Source: Nemania diffusa (taxonomy: Eukaryota > Ascomycota > Sordariomycetes > Xylariales > Xylariaceae). Taken from it: 64,000 nucleotides of DNA. The notes beneath the pieces are model-generated. The model saw only the letters and a list, made by a program, of their open reading frames with translations, did no database searches and was not told the origin of the DNA. Shown one piece after another: positions 50,640 through 62,974 of this stretch (the first letter of the stretch is position 1; every line of letters begins with the position of its first letter). The stretch lies in contig JBBPUQ010000001.1 in the NCBI GenBank assembly GCA_038501195.1, positions 1,426,001-1,490,000 of the forward strand. Reading direction: 5' to 3'. A program made the translations under genes and the position numbers.

Positions 50640-52830
50640 AATAAAGTGCTAAAATTAACTATAACTTTAAAGTTAACAATAATTATACTTTAAATAACAA
50701 AAATAAGGTTTTTTGCAATGCTGCAAAAAAAGCTAACAATTTTTTATATTGTAATATAGTAGCAGCTTTTAATAACAGCTTGTTGCAGCAACTACAGCAA
50801 TTACGCAATGCAGAAATTCCTATTTTTAAACAAACCGCAGACTTACTATATTAAACTAACTAAGCTATACGCCTTGACCTAAACAATTACCTAGCTTTTA
50901 AAAAGCTAGCAATATATTACAATATATTATCAGCAGCACAAAAAAAAAACATAAAACAAGCAGACTAAATATTTAGCATAATAAAAAGCGCTATTAAAAA
51001 GTAAAAAGAAAAAATTAGCATATTAAATCAAAAAATACTACATAATATAAAAAAAACAAAAAGTTTTAGCACCAGCAACAATAAAGTAAATACTTTAAAT
51101 ATGTTATAGCAAACTTATAATAAAAACTTGCTTAAAATAAACAAAAACCCAATTGTTATACTACAAATAACAAAGCTACGCTATTGTAAACAGCAATATA
51201 TACTTATATAGCTTAATATTTTAGTTGGCTTTAAATTTATATAGTATTACATTAGCAATATAGTAGTAAAAAAACATAGATTAAATTGCAAACAAGCAAT
51301 TACTTTCGACCTAGTTCTAAAGCACTTAAATAAAATAAACTGTTATTATAAAAATGCCTTTGTTGCTTTTAATGTTAAAAATCAACAAAAAACTAATATT
51401 AGCTTTTATTTGCAAATGCTATTTTATTTATTAAGTAAAGGCGGCACTAAAAAAAGCCAAGTAATTTAAGCTTTAATAGCAGCTTTAAAACTAAAAAAAA
51501 AGTGAAATTATATATGCCTTACTGCTATATTTAGTTGTGCAAAAGCTAATATTAATAAAACTACTATATACTTTATACTAGGCTTTGTAGTTTCAAAGTT
51601 AACAAATAGCAAAAATAACATTATTGCAAGCAGAAAACTTTTAAAAACAAAGTATTAAAGTTAAAAAGCTACCGACATTTTAATAATAGATAAATATAAT
51701 ATAATATTTACAGCTAACTTTTATAAAGTTAACTTGCAGCTTTAACAAGCGCAGAAATAAAACAATTATAGTTTTAAAAAGCTGCTTGTTGTTATTTTAT
51801 GCAGCAACTTTTACTAATTTAAGCTTGTAAAAAAAACTTCAATATTATATCCTAATAAACCTACTACCTAAGCTAATTATACAAAAACTAGCAACTACTT
51901 TTAGCTATTACAAAGCAAAGCACAAAAAAACAAATACTACTTTAGGCATTAACTTTAGCTTAAATTTACTACTGTAGTTGTTTTAAACAAGCAAATGCGT
52001 GCAACAGATACAAAATATACTGCGCTGCTTAATCGCTTGCAGGTAAGTTAGCAAACAAAAAGTAATATTAATACTTTAAACGCAAAAGTAGTAAATAATA
52101 ATAATATTGCTTTAAACAAAACAACAAAAGCAGTTATACTATTAAATGTAATAAAATATAGTTTAAATATTTAAATAGCTTTAAGTTTTGCCGAGCTATA
52201 TAACTAGCTGTTATATATATTTTTATCAAAGCATATTTCAATTAATAGTTATACAAAAAAAAACGCTTTATAAGCAGCAAACTTAATTATAGACTTTAGC
52301 ACAGTAAAAATACCTGCTTATTTTTTTTTAACAATAAAAATGCCGATTGCTGTAACTAATAATATATATTAGAGACTAAAAGTAGTCAACGGTACAAAAT
52401 ATATAGTTAAAAGATTTGTGCTTAATTTTGATGCTTATATATACAAAACTGTTTTTAGCGTATTTATTGTTACAAAGCCGCCTCTTGTATACTTTTTATT
52501 TTTTTTAACAATAAAAAACATTGAGCTATATAATCTTTTACAAAAAATAATCCCAATTTTACCAAATACGCTTTATACATTAACATTTTTTTTGCACTTT
52601 AGGCCATTTATCAAAAAAAGCTACTTTTTAACTTTAATGTTTGTAATTACAGAATATAAAGCATAAAAGCAAAGTTATAATGCTGCATTTTTGCTATTAT
52701 CAAACAAGCGGAAAAAAAAAGCAGGCTTTATTAGTACATATGTTTAATTATTACAACTAACAGGTTTAAAAAGCCTTTATTTTTTTGCTTCAGTTAATCC
52801 AAAACACTATTTACAACTATATCTCTTGTT
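50640..52830 (+). mobile_element. RIP-degraded PIF1-like helicase, probably from a Helitron
   Basis: Read in one main frame through many stops. Conserved helicase parts appear in order. LNCKQAITFDLVLKHLN (about 51,275-51,325) matches the segment before motif I. Walker A at 51,440-51,457 reads GGTKKS, where GGTGKS is expected. LTAIFSCAKANINKTTI matches the TATTGxAAxxIxGxTI stretch (motif Ia). Walker B at 51,674-51,694 reads DILIIDK, with Glu changed to Lys. AYFFLTIKMPIAVTNNIY, then VVNGTKYIVKRFVL (52,310-52,430) match the C-terminal IPGYLPL/MPVM/VNG region. PPLVYFLF follows, and TEYKA*KQ at about 52,647-52,670 is the TDYKSQGQ motif with Gln to stop. YV*LLQLTGLKSLYFFASVNP closes the domain. Altered P-loop and Walker B mean it is dead. 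Helitron origin is inferred because this helicase class dominates fungal Helitrons; no Rep domain was found. Confidence 0.8.
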
Positions 52831-53854
52831 TAAAATAAAAACAGCAATAAATAAAATAAAAAAAATAAATAAGCTAACAATATATAAATATAAAGCTAAA
52901 CAAAACAGCTTGTAATTTAATTTTGTATAAAGCTATATTTAAAAGTATAATTATAAAGTATATTGCAATAGTATAAGTAGCAAGCTACAAGCTTATAGCT
53001 ATATTATGATTTATATAGCTAAACTTTGTTTTATCGGTAAGCTTTTTAAACCTTTTTTTAAGCCACCTACTTGGTTTTTTTAAATAAATCTTTTTTATAT
53101 AAATAAACTAAAGCTAAAAATCTTTTTATAAAACAAAGCAACAACGTTTTTACAGCTAATACCCGTGCTGTATTTTTGCAAACCTTAAATACAATTAAAT
53201 GTAAACTTTATTTTAACTTTTACTTATAGCTGTAATAAACCTTTTTGTTACTATGTTATTGTTTTTAAAATTACTAATTAATACATTTGCTTTTATTGTT
53301 AGTTATATATGCTATTTTTATTTTTTACTAGCAAAGCTTGCAAACAATAACTTTTTTTGCTTACTATTTGTAGTCCAACAACTGCAAATATAGCAAACAA
53401 AATTGCAAACAGATTATTTCATACTTATATTTTGTAAATATCAAACCTTAAGCTTTATCGATAAAAATAGTTTTTAGCTGCATGTTTTATTGATTTTATT
53501 TCCAAATTTAGACTTAAAAACTACTGCTAGCTACTTTTTTTTGTTATTTATTTATAGTTTTGCTATTGTAAATAGCATAAATCAAACCAAGTCTAGCTAA
53601 CAAGCCGCTGGACTAGCAGCAAGACTTAATTTAATAGTAACTTATAAAATGCTTTAGCATTTTCTTGTCTTGTTGTTTTAGCTGTATATAAATATAATGC
53701 CAAAACAAAGTTAAAGTTTGAAAATAATGCAAAAAATGCTAAAAATGCAGATATTTATAGGCCTTAAACATTTAAAAACTTATGTTGGCAATAGTTTGTT
53801 AAAATGCAGTGTTAGCAATAATTTTATTAATTATAAGCTTTTTTGCTTTTTTTA
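52831..53854. other. Unassigned desert sequence after the helicase
   Basis: No gene recognised. It could hold the 3' end of the element carrying the helicase. The short CTAGCAAAG-type words here are common throughout the desert. Confidence 0.35.
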
Positions 53855-55125
53855 TCAAATAGCAGCATAACATGCTTTATAAATTTTAACAACACGGCTA
53901 AGCTTTATAGTTCAAGTATTTTTAAAGTAAAAAATCTAGCAAATAATAAATTTTGTTGCATACAGTAGTAAAAAAAATTAATATATTTGAAAATGTGATT
54001 GTTCTACCTAATGTTGCTTTAAATATACTGCTAAAGGCAGTACAATTTAACAGTTGCACTCTGCTTAATCCTAGAAAAATATACGCTTATGCCGCTGATT
54101 TGCCTTTGTTTGGCTTATTAGCATCAAAATCAGCAAACACTCAGACGTTATTGCAATTAGTTTGCTTTAATAACCTATTTAAGCTTTTGTTATTGCATAA
54201 CTACTTGCTACTAGCATTATTTAGTATTTTTTGTGCAGGTTTAAAATACCAAAGCTGTTTGGTTAAAGCACCACCTGCAATATTAGCAGTATCAACATTA
54301 ATTGTAAGCATTTTAGCCTTTATAATAAAAATATTAGTGCTTTTTTATAAGTTGTAATGTTTTATATTTACTTCGCTTAGTCAAACAGCAGCATAATATT
54401 CTTTATAAACTTTAACAACATAGTTAAAATCTATAGTTTAAGCATTTTTAAAATATTAAAGTCTGAACTTATATTGTTTTAAATAGTGTTTTTATATAGT
54501 GCTTTTTTAAATGCTACTATTTAGCATTTTTTTGCTAAAAATATATTATAATAAGCAATTTAAAATATTAAAATCTAAACTTGTATTGTTTTAAATAGTA
54601 TTTTTATACAATACTTTTTTAAATGCTACTATTTAGCATTTTGTTTTTTAAATTAATACTGTTTTTTCAAATAAGCCTTGTCGCATATAGTGGTTTAAAA
54701 AATCTAAAAAAAAGTTAGCATATATTTAAAACACATTTAAAAAGGTAAATTGATAAAGCTATACTTATATATTCAAAAACGTAATTATCTTATTTAATTT
54801 GGCTTTAAATGCACTAATAAAAGTAGTACAATTTAATTGTTGCATTTTGTTTAACTTTAAAAAAATATATGCCTTTGCCGCCGACTTTCTCTTTATTAGG
54901 TTTATTAGCATTAAAATCGATCAAAACTCAAAATTTGTTGCAATTGATTTGCTTAAATAACCTACATACTGATTAGTTTATAACAATAATTTAAAATAAA
55001 TGCGTTTTATTATGCTAGCTTTTTAATATTATACAGCTATTTGCTACCGGCATTGTTCAGTATTTTCTACGCAAGTTTAAAATATTAAAACTATTTAGTT
55101 AAAGCATTAGTAGCTTTAGGCTCAA
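53855..55125. repeat. Diverged direct duplication, two copies of a segment of about 0.5-0.7 kb
   Basis: Two blocks occur in the same order in both copies. Block A (53,855-53,950, CAAATAGCAGCATAACATGC...) returns at 54,379-54,450, an offset of 526. Block B (about 53,960-54,300, including GTACAATTTAACAGTTGCAC) returns at about 54,745-55,120; the GTACAATTTA anchor moves from 54,040 to 54,826, an offset of 786. Copy 2 has about 260 extra bases between A and B. Differences are mostly C/T and G/A. Copy 1 has a 134-codon plus-strand open stretch (53,953-54,357), but the opposite strand is also nearly open with one TAG, and copy 2 is closed, so no protein is called. Confidence 0.75.
54447..54649. repeat. 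Nested tandem duplication, 112-bp period
   Basis: A segment beginning TTTAAAATATTAAARTCT and ending CTACTATTTAGCATTTT occurs at 54,447-54,537 and again at 54,559-54,649. It lies inside the extra sequence of the second copy of the larger duplication. Nearly all differences are G/A or C/T (GTCTGAAC against ATCTAAAC). Confidence 0.8.
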
Positions 55126-55859
55126 AGCTAATTAATTTATTGTACTAATAAATCTCGCAAGTTTTAACTTTATTACGTTAATTTTAAATTAGTCTGCTTT
55201 TTGTTAAAAAAGCATCGGCAGAAAAGTCAACACGCTTGCTAATAATGTTAACTAAACACAATAGCAAACAACAAAACTTTTGTCAAAAGTAAAAACGCAA
55301 AGTCTGTTAAAAGCTCAAAAATCATTTTAAAGTTAATATTTTCAATTAAAAAAATAGCCAATCAATAGCTTAAAACATAATAAATTCAAAAATAATAAAA
55401 AATTAATAGTGATTGCAAGGCGCAGCAGTATTATTAATAAATAAAAATTGTAGCAGTAATAATATAAGTAGTAATATAAGTAGGTAGTACAAGTAGTAAT
55501 ATAAATAAGCAGCAGCATAGGTAGTTATAGCTAAAATAGCTTATATAGAAATATATATAGCTTAGTTGCTTACCCTACCTACTATAGTAGCTATATAGTT
55601 AATTGCAACTGTAACTGCCTTATTTACCTATTATACTAGTTGTAAGCAATCGCAGCTGCTACTGCTACTGCTGTATTTACCTAACTTTAATTAACTATTG
55701 AATTTTATACATTGTTTAGTAAAAGCCGCCAATTTCTGGCCATTGCTCCAGTTCTTATATAAAATAAGTATAAATCAAAGCAATCGATAGGCAGTTTACG
55801 CTACAAATAGTAAAAATAAACTATAAATATATACTAACATAGTCTGTATACAAAAGTAG
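55126..55859. other. Unassigned sequence with AGTAGTAATATA-type short repeats
   Basis: Around 55,440-55,520 short words (AGTAGTAATATAAGTAG, AGCAGCAGCATAGGTAG) recur. Around 55,570-55,680 partly complementary words (TACCTACTATAGTAGC, GCTGCTACTGCTACTGC) occur, so weak hairpins are possible. No gene. Confidence 0.4.
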
Positions 55860-56125
55860 CCGGTTTAGCCGATTATAGCTGCGTGCATGCGATAAAAGCC
55901 GAATTAAACGAACTATACCCAAATAAGCTGAGAGAATTTTCTATTTAAGATAAAAAACTGTCCTGGAAATTTTTCAACAACCAGCTGACCCACTCTTCCC
56001 AAATAAAAAGGCAAAATTACCTATTTCGGCCATAAAATTCTGCTGGAAATTTTTTACAACACTAAAGTAACCTTTTGTTTTACTCAGTTGTTTCTCCTTC
56101 GTTAAAAACAAAGGCATAACATTTT
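55860..56125. other. Island of less-degraded sequence with an 18-bp direct repeat
   Basis: G+C is clearly above the surroundings, including CpG-containing words (GTGCATGCG, CCGGTTTAGCCG). The segment CTGGAAATTTTTCAACAAC at 55,963-55,981 recurs as CTGGAAATTTTTTACAAC at 56,043-56,060. No convincing frame is found on either strand. It may be single-copy DNA, a later insertion, or the end of an element. Confidence 0.55.
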
Positions 56126-58681
56126 AATACAAATTATCTATATTTAGTATTTTTAAAAATATATTATACTTAAAATATAAAATAAGTAGCTAAATAAAAT
56201 AGCTTTAGTTTTAAACATAAAACTTGTTAAAAATAAGTGTTAAAAAAAATCTAGTTATATATTTAAAACTATAAACAATCAAAGTATAATAAAAGAATTG
56301 TTTTTTGCAGCATTAAAAACCGAGTAGTTTAAAAGTAGTTATATAAAAAATAATTTATAAATTAATACACAGATTATATATATATTAATAAGGATTTCAG
56401 TTAATAAAACTAGTAATAATATAAACTTGCTACAAGTATGTAGTTTTAAACAATGTTAAATATAATATAATAAAAATAAAAAAATATAAAAAATATAATA
56501 TATAAATGTTTTTTCTTTTAAAGCTTATCTGTTTAGCTTGTAACTTTTTGTTTTAGCTTAAAGCTTATAATATTAAATAGTTTTATTACTACTGCTTTTT
56601 TATAATTAAATGCTATATTATTTAGCTTTAAGATTTTTTTTTATAATTTTGTTTAGTTATTAAAACAAGTAGTACTAAAAGCTTTTTTTTTAGCACTTTA
56701 GTACATTAAACAAACTACACTGTTTTAAAAAAAAATAATATTAATAAAGCTAAACAAATTTAATTTTAATTTATATATCTATAAAAGTCAGTAATTATAA
56801 CAATTTAATTTATTAAAAAGTTATTTAACATTAATTTTTTCAGTATTTATTAATGCCGATTTTTAGTTATTAGTTGTATAAGCATTATAAAAAGTTAGTT
56901 ATATTTAGCGCAAGTAAGTACAACATATAATATAAAAAGAACTAACTTTTTATTTAAGCTTGTTTAAAAAAAAGTTCGATAAATTATATAAAAGTTTATA
57001 TACTGTAAGTGCTTTAGTTTAAAGTTGTTTAAAACTAAACAAAGAAATAAATATTTAAGTATTAAAGTACTAAATATTATATTTAAATATAAATTAAATA
57101 TTTTGTATACTTATATAGTGAAGCTAGAGCTAGCGATTGTATTACTATGTAGTACATGCTTTTTTTATAACTACATATTATATAATTTCCGCAAAACAAA
57201 AGCGTGTATTTTTGTAATTTTAAAAATGTTTAAGCAAAGCAAAACTATAGTATAACTTTTAAGTAAGTTGTTGTATTAACAGAAAGAGCAAGTTAAACAG
57301 TCGATTAAAAACTATTATTATTGTAGTTTTTACTTGATTATTAATTATAAATATTATTATTAACTGTAATAGCTACTAAAAAAATAAAACTATATACTAA
57401 GTTTGTATAAACTAAATAAGTTAATAAGAATATATTTGTTTAAAAATTGTACTATTAAATTTATAACTTAGTTTATTTTTAAATAGTTATTTTAAAAAAA
57501 ATGCTGCTTTAAAGCTTATATTTGTTTGTAGAACTTAATAATTAAATAATTATAGTTACTATTAATAAAAAAATGCTTTATTTATAAGTTAAAATTTTTG
57601 ATATTGTTTAAAGTTATTTAATTAAAAAACAGCTTTTTAAGTAGTTTGAATTTTTTTTTTAGCAGTAATACAACAACTTTTTTATTTAAAAAAAAAACAG
57701 AATATTTTTTTTAATAAACAAGCGGACTTTTGTTTTTATAACTTTTACTTTATTTTATAATTTAGTCGTTGTTGTATCAATAGTATTTTGGGCTAAAAAA
57801 GCTTTTAAAAAGGTCTGTAATATTGCTATATATTTCTATTTTTTTAAAATTGCTAAGCAGAAATATAATGCTTGAGTAAAAGTTTTTGTTTACTTTTTAT
57901 AAAATGTTATATATATTTTTTAAAATTATATAACTAAAAAAAAGTATTTTGTAGCTATGTGGTTGTTTATATTCGATGTTTGTTAAATCGAGTTAAAAAG
58001 AAAGAAGTTCGTTTAAAATATGTTAACAAAAAAGAGGTTAAAATGTTGAGCTAAAGTGCAAAAGATTTTAAATATATATGTTGATTTTTTTTAAGTTATG
58101 TTGTTTTGAAATAAAAACTAATTAGTATTAATATAATAATTAGATATATTTGCGATTTAGTTTTATTTGCTTTAATATATATTTATATTTAATATTTTAG
58201 ATCTTTTAAATTATTTTTTGTTTTCAGTTTAAAACTTAGTATGAAACTTCTTTGATTATTTTATACTTTTTAACAATTTCTAGTATATATTAATCGAACT
58301 TTAAGCGTATCGTTTTTAATATTTAAAAAGCTATGTTTTTTTTAAAAAAAAGCTCTTTTAAAAAAGTCTTTTTTTGATTATTTTAGTTGTATTTTTAAAA
58401 CTTTAAATATTGCTACTACTAACAGAGATTTTATAAATGTTTATTATAGTTAATAGTTAATTGCGCTTTTAAGTCTTTGTATAATAAAAAGAGTATTTTT
58501 ATATTAATAGTAATTAGTTCTATTATTATATTTATTTATAACAAATAAATTGAAAGAAAAAAACATTAAAAAAAAACAATATAGTGTTTAAAGTGCTGTT
58601 TTACTTAATATTTTTATTCAAGTCGCTTATATAAGCTGCAGTTTATTTTTTACTAAATATATGTTCTATATGTTTACTTGG
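56126..58681. other. Unassigned RIP-degraded sequence
   Basis: A plus-strand open stretch at 57,025-57,255 includes LELAIVLLCSTCFFYNYI and then FRKTKACIFVILKMFKQSKT, which reads protein-like. The frame continues with stops. Family not recognised, and no Cys pattern complete enough to call a zinc finger. Confidence 0.35.
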
Positions 58682-58700
58682 CCCGCTTTTAGAAAGCGGG
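58682..58700. repeat. Perfect GC-rich hairpin
   Basis: CCCGCTTT-TAG-AAAGCGGG: an 8-bp perfect stem with a 3-base loop, the only such GC-rich stem noticed in the AT block. Followed by ACTGCTATAATAAAGCTAA. Helitron 3' ends carry a GC-rich hairpin shortly before CTRR; a CTAA occurs about 16 bases downstream, a bit far. A small transposon end or a conserved terminator-like structure are alternatives. Confidence 0.7.
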
Positions 58701-61700
58701 ACTGCTATAATAAAGCTAACAGTAACTTTACAACTAATACGCGCTTTACAATCGCCTTTATTTAAAATTGCTTGTTTATAAGCTAATTAATAAACTGTTA
58801 GCTCAAATATATATAATTTTAATAACTGCACTTTTGAGCTAATCTAGCAGTTCTTAGACTTGAAAAAATGTTTACTTAGTATTAACTTATAAACTATGTT
58901 TTTATTATTAAACAAAAATACTACACTTTATTTAATAATATGTTTAATATATATACTTAAGTAGTAAATAAGTAACAACTAAATACTGTTTTTTTTAAAA
59001 CTATAATATTAGTAATAAATATATAATAATAAATAAAGCAATTTTATTTATACAAAAACAAATAAAACATTCTATTATAGCTTTTTATAAAAAGTATAAT
59101 AACTATATAGCTAGCTTGTTTTTCTATATTTATGCAATAAATAAATTTTATAATTGCTGTTTTATTAATTTATACCAATTTACAAATAGTTGTAAATAAG
59201 TACTACTACAACAAACAAGTCTCTTAGTTCTATCAAATGTTTATATAAATAATATAGTATTAAAAAACAAATTATGACTTAGAGCTAGTACTGCACTATA
59301 AGTTACAACAACTACTATTTTTTATTATTTTATTTTTTACTTTTTCGACTTTTTGTTTAATGTTTAATTTTTTGTTTGTTTGTATATTATTTTTAGCTTT
59401 TTAATATAACTAACTACTTTTGTTTATAAATACTAATAAATATATAATGCTTACTTTTATTTATTTTATAAGTGTACATTGAAGTATTTATAACAAACTA
59501 GCTATATATACATAAACTATTATTAATAATTATTTATTTAAATTTATATAAAGTTTATAAAAATATTACGAATATATAGCTATAAACAACTTTAAACTTA
59601 AATATATATATTTTTGTTTTAATATTATTTGTTTAGTTTAATAATTAAATAGTTTAAACTTTATAAATTTTAATATATTTGAACTTAAGAAGTTATATCT
59701 ATATATTTATAGTTTAAATAAAGTTATATTACTATAAAATAGCTTTAGCTAAAGCAGTTTTTTTTAACTTAGTTTTGTTTATTATTTCTATAACTAGTTT
59801 TAACTTTTTTAAGTTTTATTTAACAGTTAACAGTAAATAATTAAATAAATTCTTTTTTTAAAACTCGCTTTTTTTTTGATGTTTTAGTTTAATAACTTTT
59901 TTATAATATTTAGCAACTGTACTTAGTTAATATATTGTTATCACATTTTTATTTTATTAGTACTTATATTTATTACTAGCGGTTCGCAAAATAATTTGCT
60001 TTATAATAAGTTGACTTGTTAGAAAATAATATAGTGTTTTTTAGTATTGCTTCAAATCTACGTTAATTATATATTATATAATTAAAAAAGCAAAACACAA
60101 ACTATTTATAAAAATAATATATAAAATGTTTAAATAATAAAGCGTTAATAAAAAAAAACAGATTTTTAAAAATAGCTGAGATTTAATATTAGCTAAAAAC
60201 AAAAATGAAAAAATATTTTGTTTTTAAATAAAAATAAAAACTTAATAAATATATCTTTTAATTTCTATGTCAATATAGCATCGAACAAAGTCATAGCATT
60301 AATTTATCGGTTTTATCTTAATATAGCCGTTTAAGCCCGATCAAAACAATACTATTAAGTAGTTTTATTTTGTTCACGCTATACCTGTTAACTTAGCTAA
60401 TCCAGTGTTAAAACCTTCTACTGCTATAACAACTACGCTTTTTGTATAAACACACTTATACTACAGAAGTTATTTACTTTATACTAATACATATTAAAAT
60501 CTATATTATTTATAACTATAATTATATATATTAATAACGCTGCATATAACAAATTAATAAAAAATTAATAAACTAAAGTTTATAATAGTAGCAGATTTAA
60601 AAACAAGCATTTAGTTCTAATACTGCGAAATATTATTAAATACTGTTATAGTTTTAAATATGTTATATAGCACCCCTTTTTTTTCCTTTTATACAACATC
60701 TATTTCAAATTATACTACTGCTATTCTTGTGCTCTTTTTATAGTTTTTTAAATTTAACTATTTTAACAAAAACCACAGACGCAAAAATCGCATAAATAAA
60801 CCTTATAAACTATACCACGTCCATTTTCCAGTTTTCTAACTTTAACCAAATTTTTAAGCATGTAAAAGAAATTAAAACTAGTATCGAGCAAAAAATCTAT
60901 ATTAAAAAAGTACAAAAAAAGCTCCTTTTAAAATTTTTATAAACTTTAACGCGATCTAGTATATTAATAAATTAATAATAATAAACCGAAGTTATATACA
61001 AGTAAATATATTGTAAATAAATCGAATAGTACTACTATTAAACATATTCGTAAATAAAACTAATAGATTAATATTTGTTTTAATTAGTTTTTAGTTAAAC
61101 TAAAAGCAATAGTTGTATATAAATATAAAAACTTGAATAAAATAATCATAGTAAAAAAAAAAAAAAAAATGCAGGAATAAAGTATATAAAAGCTTTTAAA
61201 AGCTATACTTAAGAGCTACAAATAAACAAAAAAACAATATTAACTGTAAAAACAAAATTTGATATAAGTGCTAACATATTGCTACTATATAATAAAACAG
61301 CTCTATTAATCGGAATAAAACTTTACTATATATAAAGCACTTAGCTACAAAATTTTCTACACTTATAACTTAGATTATTGAAGTAATTTACTACAAATAC
61401 AAACTTTTGAAATAAACAACAATAGCGTTTCTAGTTCTTTATAACAAACTCGCCACAGCTAATTAAAAAAGCTCTTTTATAATTACTAGTTAAAAGTAAT
61501 TATAAGTATTAATTGCATTAAAAACAAGCTACAAGTTCTGTTATTATAAATTGCTATTAAACACTATTTTTTTTTTAAAACAGTTTTATGCCCGTTTTTT
61601 TTCTAGCTTCTTTATAATAAAGCCTACTATATATAAAACAACAAACTTTAATTAAAGCTTTAAATATTTTTAACATTATAACTACATAACTAAACAATAA

Positions 61701-62937
61701 TAAAAAGCTATAAAAAAATAAACAGAATTTTTAAATTTTTAGTATGTTTAATTAAAACATTTTCTTTTTTTAAAAATAATTAATAGTTTTAAAAAAAAAC
61801 AGTTTTTGCAAATAAATCTTTTAGTTAGTTTATATTAACAAGCTAAAAAAGTAGTTAGTCTTTATAGCAAGTAGAATTTATTCTCTCGCTCTGTTATAAT
61901 AACTCCTAACAACACTGCTATTAATACCTTGATCTGTTATAATCTCGCTGTTTAACTAAAGCATTTTATTTTTTTATTGCAAAATGTTTAAAAAAGTTAC
62001 AAAAAGCTTTACTAAAGTATTTCTATTAGATTTATTAACTAAAAACTAATAAATAAATCATTTTATAACAGTTATACTTTTTTAATTGTATATAAGTTAA
62101 CAAAAATAAAACTAGTTAATATATAAATAAACTTGTTACAGTTTTTAACAAAATTAATAAACTTGTTATATAAAATAACATAAATTGTAGCTTACAATAT
62201 TAAAAAAGTTTAAATATTTTAAATTGCTAAAAAAATGTAAATCAAACTGTTTAAAATGTACTTAAGCTAACTATAATAAAAGCTTGCTAAAATGTTTGTA
62301 TAAATATGCTTTAAGCTAAAAATTTCTACCCAATTATTCATTATTTTAGTTATACAAATAAAGTATAAGTCTTTAGTTATATATTTATAAAAACAAAACT
62401 TCTCAAAAGTTAAAATAAATAAAACAACTGTATTTTAAATACTTTTTTAAACAGTGTAATAGTTACTATAACTAAAATCTAAAAATTGTAATAAAACATT
62501 TTAAATAATTAAAGCTTTTAATAAAAAGCTTTAAAACGTTGCAACTATAAAATCAACTTTGTTAAAAAAAATAATAAAGTATATTTTTAAAACATATTTT
62601 TTAAAACTATAAACATATAACCTGATATTGCATTAAATATTACAACGGTTTATTATTTTGTTATATTAAAAAGTATTAAATATATTTAGTTATTGCTTTA
62701 TACTAAATAAAAAATTATTTATTAAAATAATACTTTTAGTATAAGCTGTATAATTAAATATTAAAAATTAAATGTTTGTTATGTTTTTATTTAGCTTGGA
62801 CTTAATATAACTATTAATTGTAGCATTTACTAAATTAACAAATAGCACTACTGCTGTTTTAACAAATTGTTTTTTAAAAAGAAATGAAATTTTAGTACTA
62901 GTAAATTTTAAGTAACAAATCTTTTTAACTTACTATT
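58701..62937. other. Unassigned RIP-degraded sequence
   Basis: No gene. On + near 60,760-60,950 a frame reads FSNFNQIFKHVKEIKTSIEQ followed by a Lys/Leu-rich stretch, and near 61,250 TKFDISANILLLYNKTALLI; both look like decayed protein of an unassigned element. Confidence 0.35.
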
Positions 62938-62974
62938 AATATTTGCATTTTTTTTTTTTTTTTTTGCAAATATT
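62938..62974. repeat. Inverted repeat around an oligo-T tract
   Basis: AATATTTGCA (62,938-62,947), then 17 T, then TGCAAATATT (62,965-62,974): a perfect 10-bp stem with an all-T loop. Confidence 0.75.

Noticed and set aside
53953..54357. 134-codon plus-strand open frame, hydrophobic
   Set aside because: The duplicate copy 786 bases downstream has no open frame, the opposite strand is also nearly open with one TAG, and no family is recognisable.
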